Shown here: positions 1-6,589 of the stretch, piece by piece | Numbering within the stretch: position 1 is the stretch's first letter | How the letters are laid out: every line of letters starts with the position of its first letter | Source of the DNA: DASUZB01 sp036377075 | Lineage (GTDB): Bacteria; Actinomycetota; CALGFH01 | NCBI GenBank assembly: GCA_036377075.1 | Contig: DASUZB010000184.1 | Span: 1 to 13,606, forward strand | Direction of reading: 5' to 3' | Length of the DNA stretch: 13,606 nt | Made by a program: the position numbers and the translations under genes | Notes under the pieces: generated by a model | Told to the model about the DNA's origin: nothing | Databases searched by the model: none | Seen by the model: the letters and a program-made list of their open reading frames with translations, nothing else

Positions 1-5
1 ATGGC

Positions 6-44
6 GGGACGTTTTAGGATCTCTTGGGATTTCCAAAACGTCCC
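6..44. promoter_or_regulatory. Perfect 10-bp inverted repeat upstream of the XRE/Nudix pair
   Basis: The arms GGGACGTTTT (6-15) and AAAACGTCCC (35-44) are perfect reverse complements separated by 19 bases. If one A is bulged, a further GGA/TCC pair extends the stem inward. The right arm ends 12 bases before the ribosome binding site of the regulator gene. As DNA it fits a two-half-site operator, with arm centres 29 bp apart, for autoregulation by the downstream XRE protein. As RNA it could form a leader hairpin. The sequence shows the symmetry; the operator role is inferred from position. Confidence 0.7.
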
Positions 45-68
45 AGGCGCCACCACGGGGAGCCGGCC

Positions 69-821
69 ATGCAGGAGAACGAGCGGCTGCGCAGGGCGAT
101 GACAGCAGCACACCTCGACGTGCAGGAGGTCAGCGAGGCGACCGGCGTCGACCCCAGGACGGCGCAACGCTGGCTCAAGGGGCGCGTGCCGCACGCGCGC
201 CACCGCTGGACGATTGCCAAGCTGGTCAACGAAGACGAGCGCTACCTGTGGCCCGGCGTGGACGGCCAACGCCCCCCAGGCAGCCCAGCCACGGGCGAGG
301 TGGTCGCGGCCTACCCCCACCGTGCTGAGGTGCCGCCTGAACGCTGGTGGGACCTGCTGGTGGGCGCCAAGCGCCAGGTCGACCTACTCGCCTACGCGAT
401 GCTGTTCCTGCCCGAGACGCACCCGCGGCTGTTCGACCTGCTGCGCGGCAAGGCTGCGGCCGGCGGCATCGTGCGCATCGCCATGGTCGACCCAGGCGCG
501 CGGGAGCTCGCCGAGCGGGACGCTGAAGAGGGCCTCGACGGCGGCCTGGTCCACCGGGTGCGCACCTCGCTCCACTACTTCGCCGAGGGCCTGGGCGAGT
601 GCGAGGGGATCGAGCTGCGGACCTACGCCGCGCCGCTGTACAACTCGCTGTTCCGCTTCGACGAAGACATGTTCGTCACGCCGCACCTGTACGCCACACA
701 CGGCGCCCGCGCGCCGCTGCTGCACCTGCGCCGGCTCGGCAACGACGGGATCTTCGACGGCTTCGCCGGCCACTTCGAGGCCATCTGGGCCAGCGCCAAG
801 CCGGCAGAGGCCATCGCATGA
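69..821 (+). CDS. XRE-family regulator with C-terminal DUF5919-like sensor domain
   Basis: The 250-residue protein probably binds DNA and controls its own operon. Residues 5-55 form an XRE-like helix-turn-helix: the EVSEATGVDPRTAQRWLKG stretch is typical, and arginine-rich residues follow. Residues 88-245 match the DUF5919 type as I know it, a phospholipase-D-like fold without an obvious catalytic HKD motif. Recognisable blocks are the IAMVDPG segment near 137-143, YNSLFRFDEDMF at 191-202, and LLHLRRLG at 217-224. ATG at 69 was chosen because GGGGAG lies six bases upstream; an in-frame start at 24 would run through the inverted repeat. The stop overlaps the Nudix start in ATGA, so the two are translationally coupled. 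The ligand is unknown; a nucleotide-like ligand is only an inference from the partner. Confidence 0.85.
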   Translation: MQENERLRRAMTAAHLDVQEVSEATGVDPRTAQRWLKGRVPHARHRWTIAKLVNEDERYLWPGVDGQRPPGSPATGEVVAAYPHRAEVPPERWWDLLVGAKRQVDLLAYAMLFLPETHPRLFDLLRGKAAAGGIVRIAMVDPGARELAERDAEEGLDGGLVHRVRTSLHYFAEGLGECEGIELRTYAAPLYNSLFRFDEDMFVTPHLYATHGARAPLLHLRRLGNDGIFDGFAGHFEAIWASAKPAEAIA

Positions 822-1288
822 GCCGGACCGAGCACTTCAACGACCCGGCGGCACCGCGGGCCAGCAGCCTGGTCCCGGCCGCCTCGGCCATCGTCGCCGA
901 CGACGCCGGCCGCATCCTGCTGCACCGGCGCACCGACAACGCGCTGTGGTCGATCCCAGGTGGCGCGATGGAGGTCGGCGAGTCGATCGCCGAGACGGTC
1001 GTGCGCGAGGTCAAGGAGGAGACCGGCCTGGTTGTGGCGCCCGAGCGGCTGGTGGGCATCTACTCCAACCCTCGGCATGTGGTCGAGTACGCCGACGGCG
1101 AGGTGAGGCAGCAGTTCTCGGTGTGCTTTGCCTGCCGGCTGGTCGGCGGCCAGGTGGCGACCGGTGACGAGTCCTCGGAGGTGGGGTTCTTCACCCCGGT
1201 GGAGATCGAGGCCATGCCGGTGCACGAGTCGATCCGCCTGCGGATCCGCCACTTCCTGGAGCGCCGGCCCGAGCCGGTGATCGCCTGA
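818..1288 (+). CDS. Nudix hydrolase, ADP-ribose pyrophosphatase-like
   Basis: This 156-residue protein should cleave a nucleoside diphosphate linked to another moiety, using divalent metal in the cytoplasm. The Nudix box (G-x5-E-x7-REUxEExGU) is complete at residues 49-71, from GAMEVGE through REVKEETGL. The preceding LWSIPGG (43-49) is typical of the family, and the length is normal for a single-domain Nudix enzyme. ATG at 818 overlaps the regulator stop (ATGA), so the two genes are co-translated. The substrate cannot be read from sequence; ADP-ribose, sugar nucleotides or oxidised nucleotides are all possible. The pairing with a ligand-sensing regulator suggests that it degrades, or depends on, the regulator's signal, which is an inference. 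Confidence 0.92.
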   Translation: MSRTEHFNDPAAPRASSLVPAASAIVADDAGRILLHRRTDNALWSIPGGAMEVGESIAETVVREVKEETGLVVAPERLVGIYSNPRHVVEYADGEVRQQFSVCFACRLVGGQVATGDESSEVGFFTPVEIEAMPVHESIRLRIRHFLERRPEPVIA

Positions 1289-1837
1289 CTACGGCGCGGC
1301 CGAGCTGCGCAGGCCTGCCTCGACCTGCTGGACGCAGCGCTCCAGCTCGGGCCTGGCCAGGCGGACCGAGCGGGTTACGACGTGGCTGGCGCCGTAGCGG
1401 CGCTCGACGTCGGCCAGGCGCTCGGCCAAGGTGACCGGCTCACCTGCCGCCCCGGTGGTCATGTCGCAGTAGGTCAACGCCACCGACGTGGCCGAGGCCT
1501 CGTCTCGGAACTCGGCCAACTCGGCGGCGAGCCCGCGCAACTCGGCTTCGGCGCGGGCGCCCGAGTGGTAGGCGACCAGGGCGGCAAGGCGCTCGCGGCC
1601 GAGCGAGCGGAGGTGGCGGGCGCCGTCGAGCGGGTGGAGGCCGGTCTGGACCAGGGATGGTGCGTAGCCGAGGTCGTGCAGGTAGGCGGCGGCCACCAGG
1701 TCCTCTCGCTCGTCGGCCGGCAGGATGGGGGCCACCCGCTGTGCCTGGCGGGCGACGCCCTGCACGTGGCGCCAGCGGTCACCGAGCGGCGCCAGCAGTT
1801 CCTCGGCGTAGCTCGCCGCCCAATCGCTGGTCGTCAT
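1289..1837 (-). CDS. HD-domain phosphohydrolase
   Basis: This is a 182-residue HD-fold protein. The metal ligands are placed as expected: His24 in RWRHV, His54-Asp55 in YLHDLGY, a conserved-looking His68 in TGLHPLDGARH, His91 and Asp125 in YCDMTTG. Such proteins hydrolyse phosphate esters of nucleotides, but the substrate of this one is unknown. The stop codon abuts the Nudix stop with no base between, so the genes converge and may interfere with each other. The start is the ATG at 1837. No good Shine-Dalgarno precedes it; a TATGGT hexamer on the minus strand at 1844-1849 could place transcription at or next to the ATG, giving a leaderless message. That last point is speculative. Confidence 0.85.
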   Translation of the reverse strand: MTTSDWAASYAEELLAPLGDRWRHVQGVARQAQRVAPILPADEREDLVAAAYLHDLGYAPSLVQTGLHPLDGARHLRSLGRERLAALVAYHSGARAEAELRGLAAELAEFRDEASATSVALTYCDMTTGAAGEPVTLAERLADVERRYGASHVVTRSVRLARPELERCVQQVEAGLRSSAAP

Positions 1838-1977
1838 GCGGGAACCATAGCGCGACCCTGCGGGCGGCCGACAGCAGCGCGGAACGTCTCGCCCGCGATC
1901 CCCTCTTGAATGCCAACTGCTCCACGCTATCGGCTAAACTGCCAAGCCTGCGTCCAACGCGGCCACTAGAGGGGCCA

Positions 1978-2859
1978 ATGAGGAAGACATCGCTCAGCCT
2001 GGAGAAGGATTGCCGCACCTGGGCTGGCAGCCGCCAAGCTTTACTCGCTCTCTGTAGTTTGATTGAGGCTCAATTCCAGGAAGATAGAGAAGAGATACGC
2101 CGAGAATACGATCAGCGTATGCAAGCGCTGGATCGGGAAGAAGCCGAACTATCTAGTGCAGGTGAAGTGTCTGACGGCCGACTTGAGATGTTCAAAGACG
2201 CACGACGGTCAGCCGAAGAAAATACCGACCGAGAACTAAACCACCTGCGCACTATACTCGCAATTACAGATGATGAGAATGAAGAAACACGGGACTATAC
2301 CAGCGAATTGATTGATGAGCATGACTTCCGACTTGCAGCACGTATCGATATCTCGTGTAGCTCTTGGAGCACGGGATCTGGACGATGCTCGATACACATC
2401 TCAAACAGTCCCTTTGGACATGTCAGGTTGACGGTTTCCGGAGACACACCTTGGGTGCGAGCCGCATTTGGAGCCTTGGAAAAGGAACTGAAAAGGAGGA
2501 GACCATGGTGGCATCTCCTACGGCATGAGGCAGTATTCTTCGCCTTGGCGCTTGGGATCGCCGCCAGCGCGACTCTTGCCTTAACGGGAATTGCCTCCAT
2601 GACTCCTCTCAACGATATGCTTGGAGATTTCCGATGGGTCGCCGTATGGATATTGTTCTCGGTCCTCGCTTTTGCCAGCGTCCCGGCTACGAATTGGCTT
2701 GCGACTCGCCTGTTCCCTAATTTCGAAATCCGTGACCCTGACGTAGTCACCAGTCGGAAGCGATTTTCGCGCATTGCCGGCCTTGCTGTAGGTGGATTTG
2801 TAGCTCTTGTGACGATTCTCCAAGGACTCGCCTGGATCCTGGATCGTTTGTCACCCTGA
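1978..2859 (+). CDS. Unrecognised coiled-coil protein with three C-terminal membrane segments
   Basis: I do not recognise a named family. The 293-residue protein starts with a highly charged helical region (about 28-98) rich in E, R, D and Q, likely a coiled coil. A small globular part follows (about 115-165, with ISNSPFGHVRLTVSGDTPWV). Three hydrophobic segments lie near 185-207, 219-237 and 265-287. The basic stretch KELKRRRPWW just before the first segment suggests a cytoplasmic N-terminus. ATG at 1978 follows AGAGGGG; in-frame codons further upstream read GC-rich non-family sequence. Base composition is clearly lower in GC (about half by eye) with many A/T third positions, unlike every neighbour, which points to horizontal acquisition. 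It stands alone between a divergent HD gene and a convergent membrane gene. A role in signalling or defence would be a guess. Confidence 0.7.
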   Translation: MRKTSLSLEKDCRTWAGSRQALLALCSLIEAQFQEDREEIRREYDQRMQALDREEAELSSAGEVSDGRLEMFKDARRSAEENTDRELNHLRTILAITDDENEETRDYTSELIDEHDFRLAARIDISCSSWSTGSGRCSIHISNSPFGHVRLTVSGDTPWVRAAFGALEKELKRRRPWWHLLRHEAVFFALALGIAASATLALTGIASMTPLNDMLGDFRWVAVWILFSVLAFASVPATNWLATRLFPNFEIRDPDVVTSRKRFSRIAGLAVGGFVALVTILQGLAWILDRLSP

Positions 2860-2879
2860 ACCGGGTCTTGACCCACCAG

Positions 2880-2895
2880 AGCCTGTTTCACAAAG
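2880..2895. repeat. Possible degenerate inverted-repeat end, left copy
   Basis: The minus-strand reading CTTTGTGAAACAGGCT matches CTTTGTGCAACAGCCT at 4357-4372 on the plus strand at 14 of 16 positions. The two therefore face each other across the membrane-protein gene. The stop codon of that gene lies in this copy. The sequence resembles insertion-sequence termini in flavour, but no transposase lies between. A chance match cannot be excluded. Confidence 0.25.
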
Positions 2896-4279
2896 CTGCG
2901 TGAACGGACCGGGAAGCTGGCGTCGGCTGGGACGCCGCGCGGGGTGCGCCTGTGCTGCGCTGGTCGGGGAACGCGCTGGCGGACGGCCGCAGCCACAGCG
3001 ACGCCTGGGTCGGTTGCATCGTCTGCTCCACCACCGCCAGCAGCTCGGTGGTCAGGGTGTCCAGGTCGACCTGCTGGCGCAGCCGGGCGCTGAACCCCTC
3101 GATGGTCCGGGCGGCGTCGTAGCGGCGCCGGTTGAAGCGCCGGTCGACCGCCTGCTGGACGCGGCGGCGGGCCGGCTGGAACAGTCCGGCCACCGCCAGG
3201 GTGGCACCGGCCACGGCCAGGCTGGAGCCCCGGCCGGCGAGCTGGCCAAGCCCGAGGACCAGCCCGGCATAGCCGCCGCCGAGCAGCACGGTCAGCAGCG
3301 CGTAGGCGAGCGTGCGGCTGACGATGCGGTCCAGGTCGTACAGCCGGTAGCGCAGGATCGCGGCACCGATCGCCAGCGGCAGGACCGTCACGCAGACCAC
3401 GAGCGCCCAGTTGAACAGACTCCACAGGGTCGTACTCGCCGCGGCGGCCAGCAGGGTCGTACTCGCCGCGGCGGCCAGCAGGACCAGCGCCGCCGGCGCC
3501 ACCACGGCCGCGGCCAGCGCCACCCAGCGCAGCTGCTGGCGCTCTACCCCGTGGGCGCGGCGGAAGCGCACCACCAGCGAACCGGCGGCGACCAGCACCG
3601 CCAGGACGGTGATGCCCAGGGCCACCCAAAGCGCGGCGAGCAGGGCGCCGCCGAAGGCACGCAGCGCCAACGGGTTGTCGAGCGTCTGGTAGTCCGAGTT
3701 CAACGAGTTGGGTAGCAGCAGCGTCGCCACCAGAGAGACGACCGGCGCGGCCACCATGACCCTGGCCCACCAGCGCCAGCGGGGTGAGGGCAGCGACCCG
3801 GTGGGCGTGAGCAGCAGGACGAAGCCGACGCAGCCCAGCATGGCGCCGAGGGTGGCAGGGCCGTACAAGGCCACGAAGCGGGCGGCTGGCAGGGCGCCGG
3901 GCCGGGCCCGGAACCCGTAGTCCGCGTACGCCTGGGCGACGGTGAGCGAAGCCATGAGCAGGCCGAGCGCCAGCAACAGCCAGCCGACCGGGTGGTCCCG
4001 GCGGCGGCTGGCCAGGACCGCCCCGACCGTGGTCCCGCTCAGGACCACCAGCACCTCGGGGACGTCCAGCGCCGTCTCCTGGGCCAGGTCGGGCCGGCCG
4101 GCTTGGCGCAGCAGGTGGTCCAGCCAGGCGGTCACGAGCAGGCCGAGGATGGCCAGCGCCCACAGCGCCCACGCCAGTCCGGCCGGCCACCAGCGCAGCC
4201 CGGCCGAGCGGCCGGCAGGGGTCACGACCATGGTTCTGTCTGCACGCAGCACGCCACCGGCACCGCCATCTCCCAGCAT
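2888..4279 (-). CDS. Polytopic membrane protein resembling a histidine-kinase sensor half, no kinase domain
   Basis: The protein has up to 463 residues with many hydrophobic helices. It then has the block AILRYRLYDLDRIVSRTL, a further membrane pair, and a cytoplasmic tail with RRRVQQAVDRRFNRRRYDA and a segment ending in SLWLRP. I know this arrangement from the N-terminal part of actinobacterial sensor histidine kinases and from short stand-alone relatives. No dimerisation/phosphoacceptor or HATPase domain follows; the frame ends about 30 residues after WLRP. Whether this is a natural short form or a truncation is open. The last codons fall inside a possible inverted-repeat end (2880-2895). 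Start is uncertain: ATG at 4279 or ATG at 4231, neither with a good ribosome binding site. An in-frame 27-bp duplication lies near residues 267-284. It converges on the coiled-coil gene with a 28-base gap. Confidence 0.75.
   Translation of the reverse strand: MLGDGGAGGVLRADRTMVVTPAGRSAGLRWWPAGLAWALWALAILGLLVTAWLDHLLRQAGRPDLAQETALDVPEVLVVLSGTTVGAVLASRRRDHPVGWLLLALGLLMASLTVAQAYADYGFRARPGALPAARFVALYGPATLGAMLGCVGFVLLLTPTGSLPSPRWRWWARVMVAAPVVSLVATLLLPNSLNSDYQTLDNPLALRAFGGALLAALWVALGITVLAVLVAAGSLVVRFRRAHGVERQQLRWVALAAAVVAPAALVLLAAAASTTLLAAAASTTLWSLFNWALVVCVTVLPLAIGAAILRYRLYDLDRIVSRTLAYALLTVLLGGGYAGLVLGLGQLAGRGSSLAVAGATLAVAGLFQPARRRVQQAVDRRFNRRRYDAARTIEGFSARLRQQVDLDTLTTELLAVVEQTMQPTQASLWLRPSASAFPDQRSTGAPRAASQPTPASRSVHAAL
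3427..3480. repeat. 27-bp perfect tandem duplication inside the membrane-protein gene
   Basis: Two identical 27-base units occupy 3427-3453 and 3454-3480, each beginning GGGTCGTACTCGCC on the plus strand. Because 27 is a multiple of three, the minus-strand gene stays in frame and encodes LLAAAASTT twice, about residues 267-284. This lies at the end of a hydrophobic segment. The perfect identity suggests a recent replication-slippage event or an assembly artefact. Confidence 0.95.
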
Positions 4280-4310
4280 CGCGGACCACGCGCCAGTCTG
4301 GCCGGCCTGC

Positions 4311-4331
4311 GTCCCGGTAACGTTACGGGAC
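4311..4331. promoter_or_regulatory. Operator-like palindrome upstream of the membrane-protein gene
   Basis: The sequence reads GTCCC-g-GTAAC followed directly by GTTAC-GGGAC: two 10-base arms that are exact reverse complements apart from one extra G in the left arm. It lies 31 bases upstream of the ATG at 4279 on the minus strand. Size and position fit a binding site for a dimeric repressor of TetR or MarR type. No such regulator is encoded in the window, so the binder is unknown. Confidence 0.45.
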
Positions 4332-4356
4332 GACGGGCCCTACCGAAGCATCAGGC

Positions 4357-4372
4357 CTTTGTGCAACAGCCT
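4357..4372. repeat. Possible degenerate inverted-repeat end, right copy
   Basis: CTTTGTGCAACAGCCT is the partner of the inverted copy at 2880-2895 (14 of 16). It is followed by a short direct repeat, AACAGCCT at 4365-4372 and again at 4374-4381. Together the two ends enclose the membrane-protein gene and its upstream palindrome, about 1.5 kb. No flanking target duplication was seen. Confidence 0.25.
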
Positions 4373-4458
4373 GAACAGCCTCAACGGCACCCGTGCCGCC
4401 GGCTCGCGGTGCCGATCCGTAGGCCGCGCTGGGGCCGCGGACGACCGGCAGCGGGCAG

Positions 4459-5049
4459 TCAGCCACGGACGGCACATGCCCAGCTCAGCGCTGCTAACTG
4501 CGGGCCGCCCATCGCTCTTGCCGGCCGTGCCCTCGGCGTGCCCCAAGCAGGGGTTCGCTGCGGTCGCGGGCGGTCTCCAGCGGTCGGGCCGGTGGGGCGC
4601 CGGCCAGCGGCGCGGTACGCTGACGGGTGGCCTGGGGAAGCCTTCCAAGCTCGTGACGCGGGTTCGATTCCCGTCACCCGCTCTCGGTCACACCTCCATG
4701 CCGGCCAGTCCGATACCGGCCGCACCTCCACCGCCACCAGCCGGGCGTCGGGAATGCGCGCGGCGATCGCCCCCGCCCGCTCGAAGCTCTCGCAGTCGAC
4801 CAGGTCGTAGCCTGCCAGGTGCTCCTTGGCCTCGGCGAAGGGGCCGTCGGTGGTGGCCGGGACGCCGTCCCGCACCCTGACCGTCCTGGTGTTCGAGGGG
4901 TCGGAGAGCGGATTGCCGCCGACCCACTCGCCGGACTCCATCAGCTCCTCGACCAGCGCGGCGTGCTCGCGCGCCATCTCCCTGTGCTGCTCCTCGGAGA
5001 GGGCCTCCCAGGCGGCGGTGTTGCTGTAGATCAGCAGCATGTACTTCAC
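4459..5049 (-). CDS. YciI/DGPF-domain protein, frameshifted near its natural end
   Basis: Residues 1-116 match the YciI-like family: KYMLLIY at the start, EWVGG at 41-45, TVRVRDGVPATTDGPFAEAKEHLAGY centred on DGPF (68-71), and EVRPV near 108-112. Family proteins are about 120 residues, of unknown or poorly defined enzymatic role, and in actinobacteria often sit near ECF sigma factors. GTG at 5049 is preferred; GGGAGG lies seven bases upstream. In the next frame the DNA reads GMEV then TGA at 4688-4690, the expected ending. The distance from start to that stop is 362 bases, one short of 121 codons, so one base (probably a C in a Pro codon) is missing. As read, the frame continues for about 80 extra residues to 4459, including VTGIEPASRAW, which is the antisense of the tRNA-Gly fragment and not real protein. 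Confidence 0.8.
   Translation of the reverse strand: MKYMLLIYSNTAAWEALSEEQHREMAREHAALVEELMESGEWVGGNPLSDPSNTRTVRVRDGVPATTDGPFAEAKEHLAGYDLVDCESFERAGAIAARIPDARLVAVEVRPVSDWPAWRCDRERVTGIEPASRAWKASPGHPSAYRAAGRRPTGPTAGDRPRPQRTPAWGTPRARPARAMGGPQLAALSWACAVRG
4640..4683 (+). pseudogene. 3' half of a tRNA-Gly(UCC) gene, probable attachment-site scar
   Basis: The anticodon loop CTTCCAA (4642-4648) contains TCC. It is followed by the 3' anticodon strand GCTCG, a short variable region, a T-stem (4658-4662 with 4670-4674) around the loop TTCGATT, the acceptor strand CACCCGC (4675-4681) and discriminator T. No CCA is encoded. The 5' half is missing: the bases before 4640 form neither a GCGGGTG acceptor strand in place nor a D-arm, and only the three innermost anticodon-stem pairs can form. 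A CGGGTG at 4624-4629 is too close to be the acceptor. Integrases commonly target this anticodon-loop-to-3'-end segment, so it fits an att site left by an integrated or lost element. A decayed tRNA is the alternative. Confidence 0.75.
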
Positions 5050-5193
5050 GGCCTCGCCTCCCACGTGCTCACCGCCCGGTCCCCGGAGTATGCCAGCTGG
5101 GCCGCCCCGCCCATGTCGAGATCGGGCCGGCCGCTCCGACGTCTCTTGCGAGAGGTGCCCATCCAGGGCGCCGGGACCAGGAGAGGCCGGGCC

Positions 5194-6519
5194 GTGGAGC
5201 AACTGACGATCCCCCAGCCGCGCAAGGTCCAGCACGTCTACCTCACCCTCGTGCTGCTCAACACCCTAGCGGCGTCGCTCATCTGGGGCATCAACACGCT
5301 GTTCCTGCTCGACGCCGGGCTGAGCGTCACCGCCGCGTTCGCCGCCAACGCCTTCTGGACGGCCGGCCAGGTGCTGTTCGAGGTGCCGACCGGCGTGGTC
5401 GCCGACACCTGGGGCCGCCGCGCCTCCTACCTGCTCGGCGCGCTGACGCTCGCGGTCTCCACCGGCCTCTACTGGGTGGCCTGGCGGCTGCACGCGCCGT
5501 TCTGGGCGTGGGCGGCGACCTCGGCCCTGCTCGGCCTCGGCTACACCTTCTTCTCCGGGGCGACCGAGGCATGGCTGGTCGACGCGCTCAAGCACACCGG
5601 CTTCGAGGGGAGCCTCGAGTCGGTCTTCGCCAAGGCCCAGGTCGTGGGCGGCGCGGCGATGCTGTCGGGATCGGTGGCGGGCGGCCTGGTCGCGCAGGTG
5701 ACCAACCTGGGCGTGCCCTACCTGCTGCGGTCGGCGGCCCTGGTGGTCACGTTCGCGGTGGCCTTCGTGTCCATGCGGGACTGGGGGTTCGCGCCGAAGA
5801 CGGGCAAGCGGCCCCTGACCGAGATGCGGCAGGTGCTGCGCAGCTCGCTCCACCACGGCCTCGGGAACCCGCCGGTGCGCTGGGTGATGCTGTCCTCCCC
5901 GTTCGTCTTCGGCGTGCTCGCGTACTCCGGCTACGCCGCGCAGCCGTTCCTCCTGCAGCTCTACGGTGACGAGCGGGCCTACAGCATCGCCGGGCTGGCG
6001 GCGGCGGTCTTCGCCGGCGCGCAGATCGCCGGCGGCATGGCGGCACCGCGTATCCGGCGGCTGTTCCGCCGCCGGACCTCGACCGTGCTGGCCGGCGCGC
6101 TCGCCACCGCCGGGTCGCTGGCGCTGCTCGGCGTGACCACCAGCTTCTGGGTGGCGGTGGCGCTGCTGGTGGCGGGCGGACTGGTGTTCGCCGCCGTCTT
6201 CCCGACCCGCCAGGCCTACCTGAACGGCCTCATCCCCTCCGAGCAGCGCGCCACGGTGCTGTCCTTCGACAACCTGCTCGGCTCCGGCGGCGGCGTGGTG
6301 ATCCAGCCGGCCCTCGGCCGGGTGGCCGACGCCTGGAGCTACTCCGCGTCGTACCTGGCCGGAGCGGCCATCCAAATGCTGGCGGTCCCGCTGGTGGCGC
6401 TCGCCCGCCGGGAGCGGGCCAGCTCGGACTCGCTCCACGAGCTGGGCGCGGCCCGCGCCGCCGAGACCGCCGCGGCCCCGGAGCCGGCCGAGGCGATGGC
6501 CTCGCGGGACGTCGCCTGA
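5194..6519 (+). CDS. MFS transporter
   Basis: The 441-residue membrane protein has the length and about twelve hydrophobic segments of a major facilitator. The loop between helices 2 and 3 carries motif A, GVVADTWGRR at residues 67-76. The N-terminus is short and cytoplasmic, and the C-terminal 40 residues are hydrophilic and rich in A and E. GTG at 5194 is chosen because AGGAGAGG ends seven bases upstream and the hydrophobic part starts soon after; the open frame further upstream is the antisense of the YciI gene. The substrate cannot be predicted; a drug or metabolite exporter is likely given the general type. It is divergent from the YciI gene, with 144 bases between the starts where both promoters must lie. 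Confidence 0.85.
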   Translation: MEQLTIPQPRKVQHVYLTLVLLNTLAASLIWGINTLFLLDAGLSVTAAFAANAFWTAGQVLFEVPTGVVADTWGRRASYLLGALTLAVSTGLYWVAWRLHAPFWAWAATSALLGLGYTFFSGATEAWLVDALKHTGFEGSLESVFAKAQVVGGAAMLSGSVAGGLVAQVTNLGVPYLLRSAALVVTFAVAFVSMRDWGFAPKTGKRPLTEMRQVLRSSLHHGLGNPPVRWVMLSSPFVFGVLAYSGYAAQPFLLQLYGDERAYSIAGLAAAVFAGAQIAGGMAAPRIRRLFRRRTSTVLAGALATAGSLALLGVTTSFWVAVALLVAGGLVFAAVFPTRQAYLNGLIPSEQRATVLSFDNLLGSGGGVVIQPALGRVADAWSYSASYLAGAAIQMLAVPLVALARRERASSDSLHELGAARAAETAAAPEPAEAMASRDVA

Positions 6520-6589
6520 CAGCAGCGTCCGCGCCGGCTCGGCGACCGAGGCGCGTGGCTGGACTGGCCGACAGGCCGTCCGGCTCCTC

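Noticed and set aside
1906..1940. Possible promoter TTGAAT with TAAACT or TATCGG before the coiled-coil gene
   Set aside because: Spacing is 23 bases for one pair and the other -10 is poor; not strong enough to call.
2863..2874. GGGTC-TT-GACCC small palindrome between the convergent genes
   Set aside because: Five-base arms with a two-base loop and no T-run; too weak to call as a terminator.
4385..4398. CGGCAC-CC-GTGCCG inverted repeat
   Set aside because: Six-base arms with a two-base loop are expected by chance in GC-rich DNA and no gene relation is evident.
4624..4629. CGGGTG as the 5' acceptor strand of a complete tRNA-Gly
   Set aside because: It is only 12 bases before the anticodon-loop region, leaving no room for a D-arm and anticodon stem.
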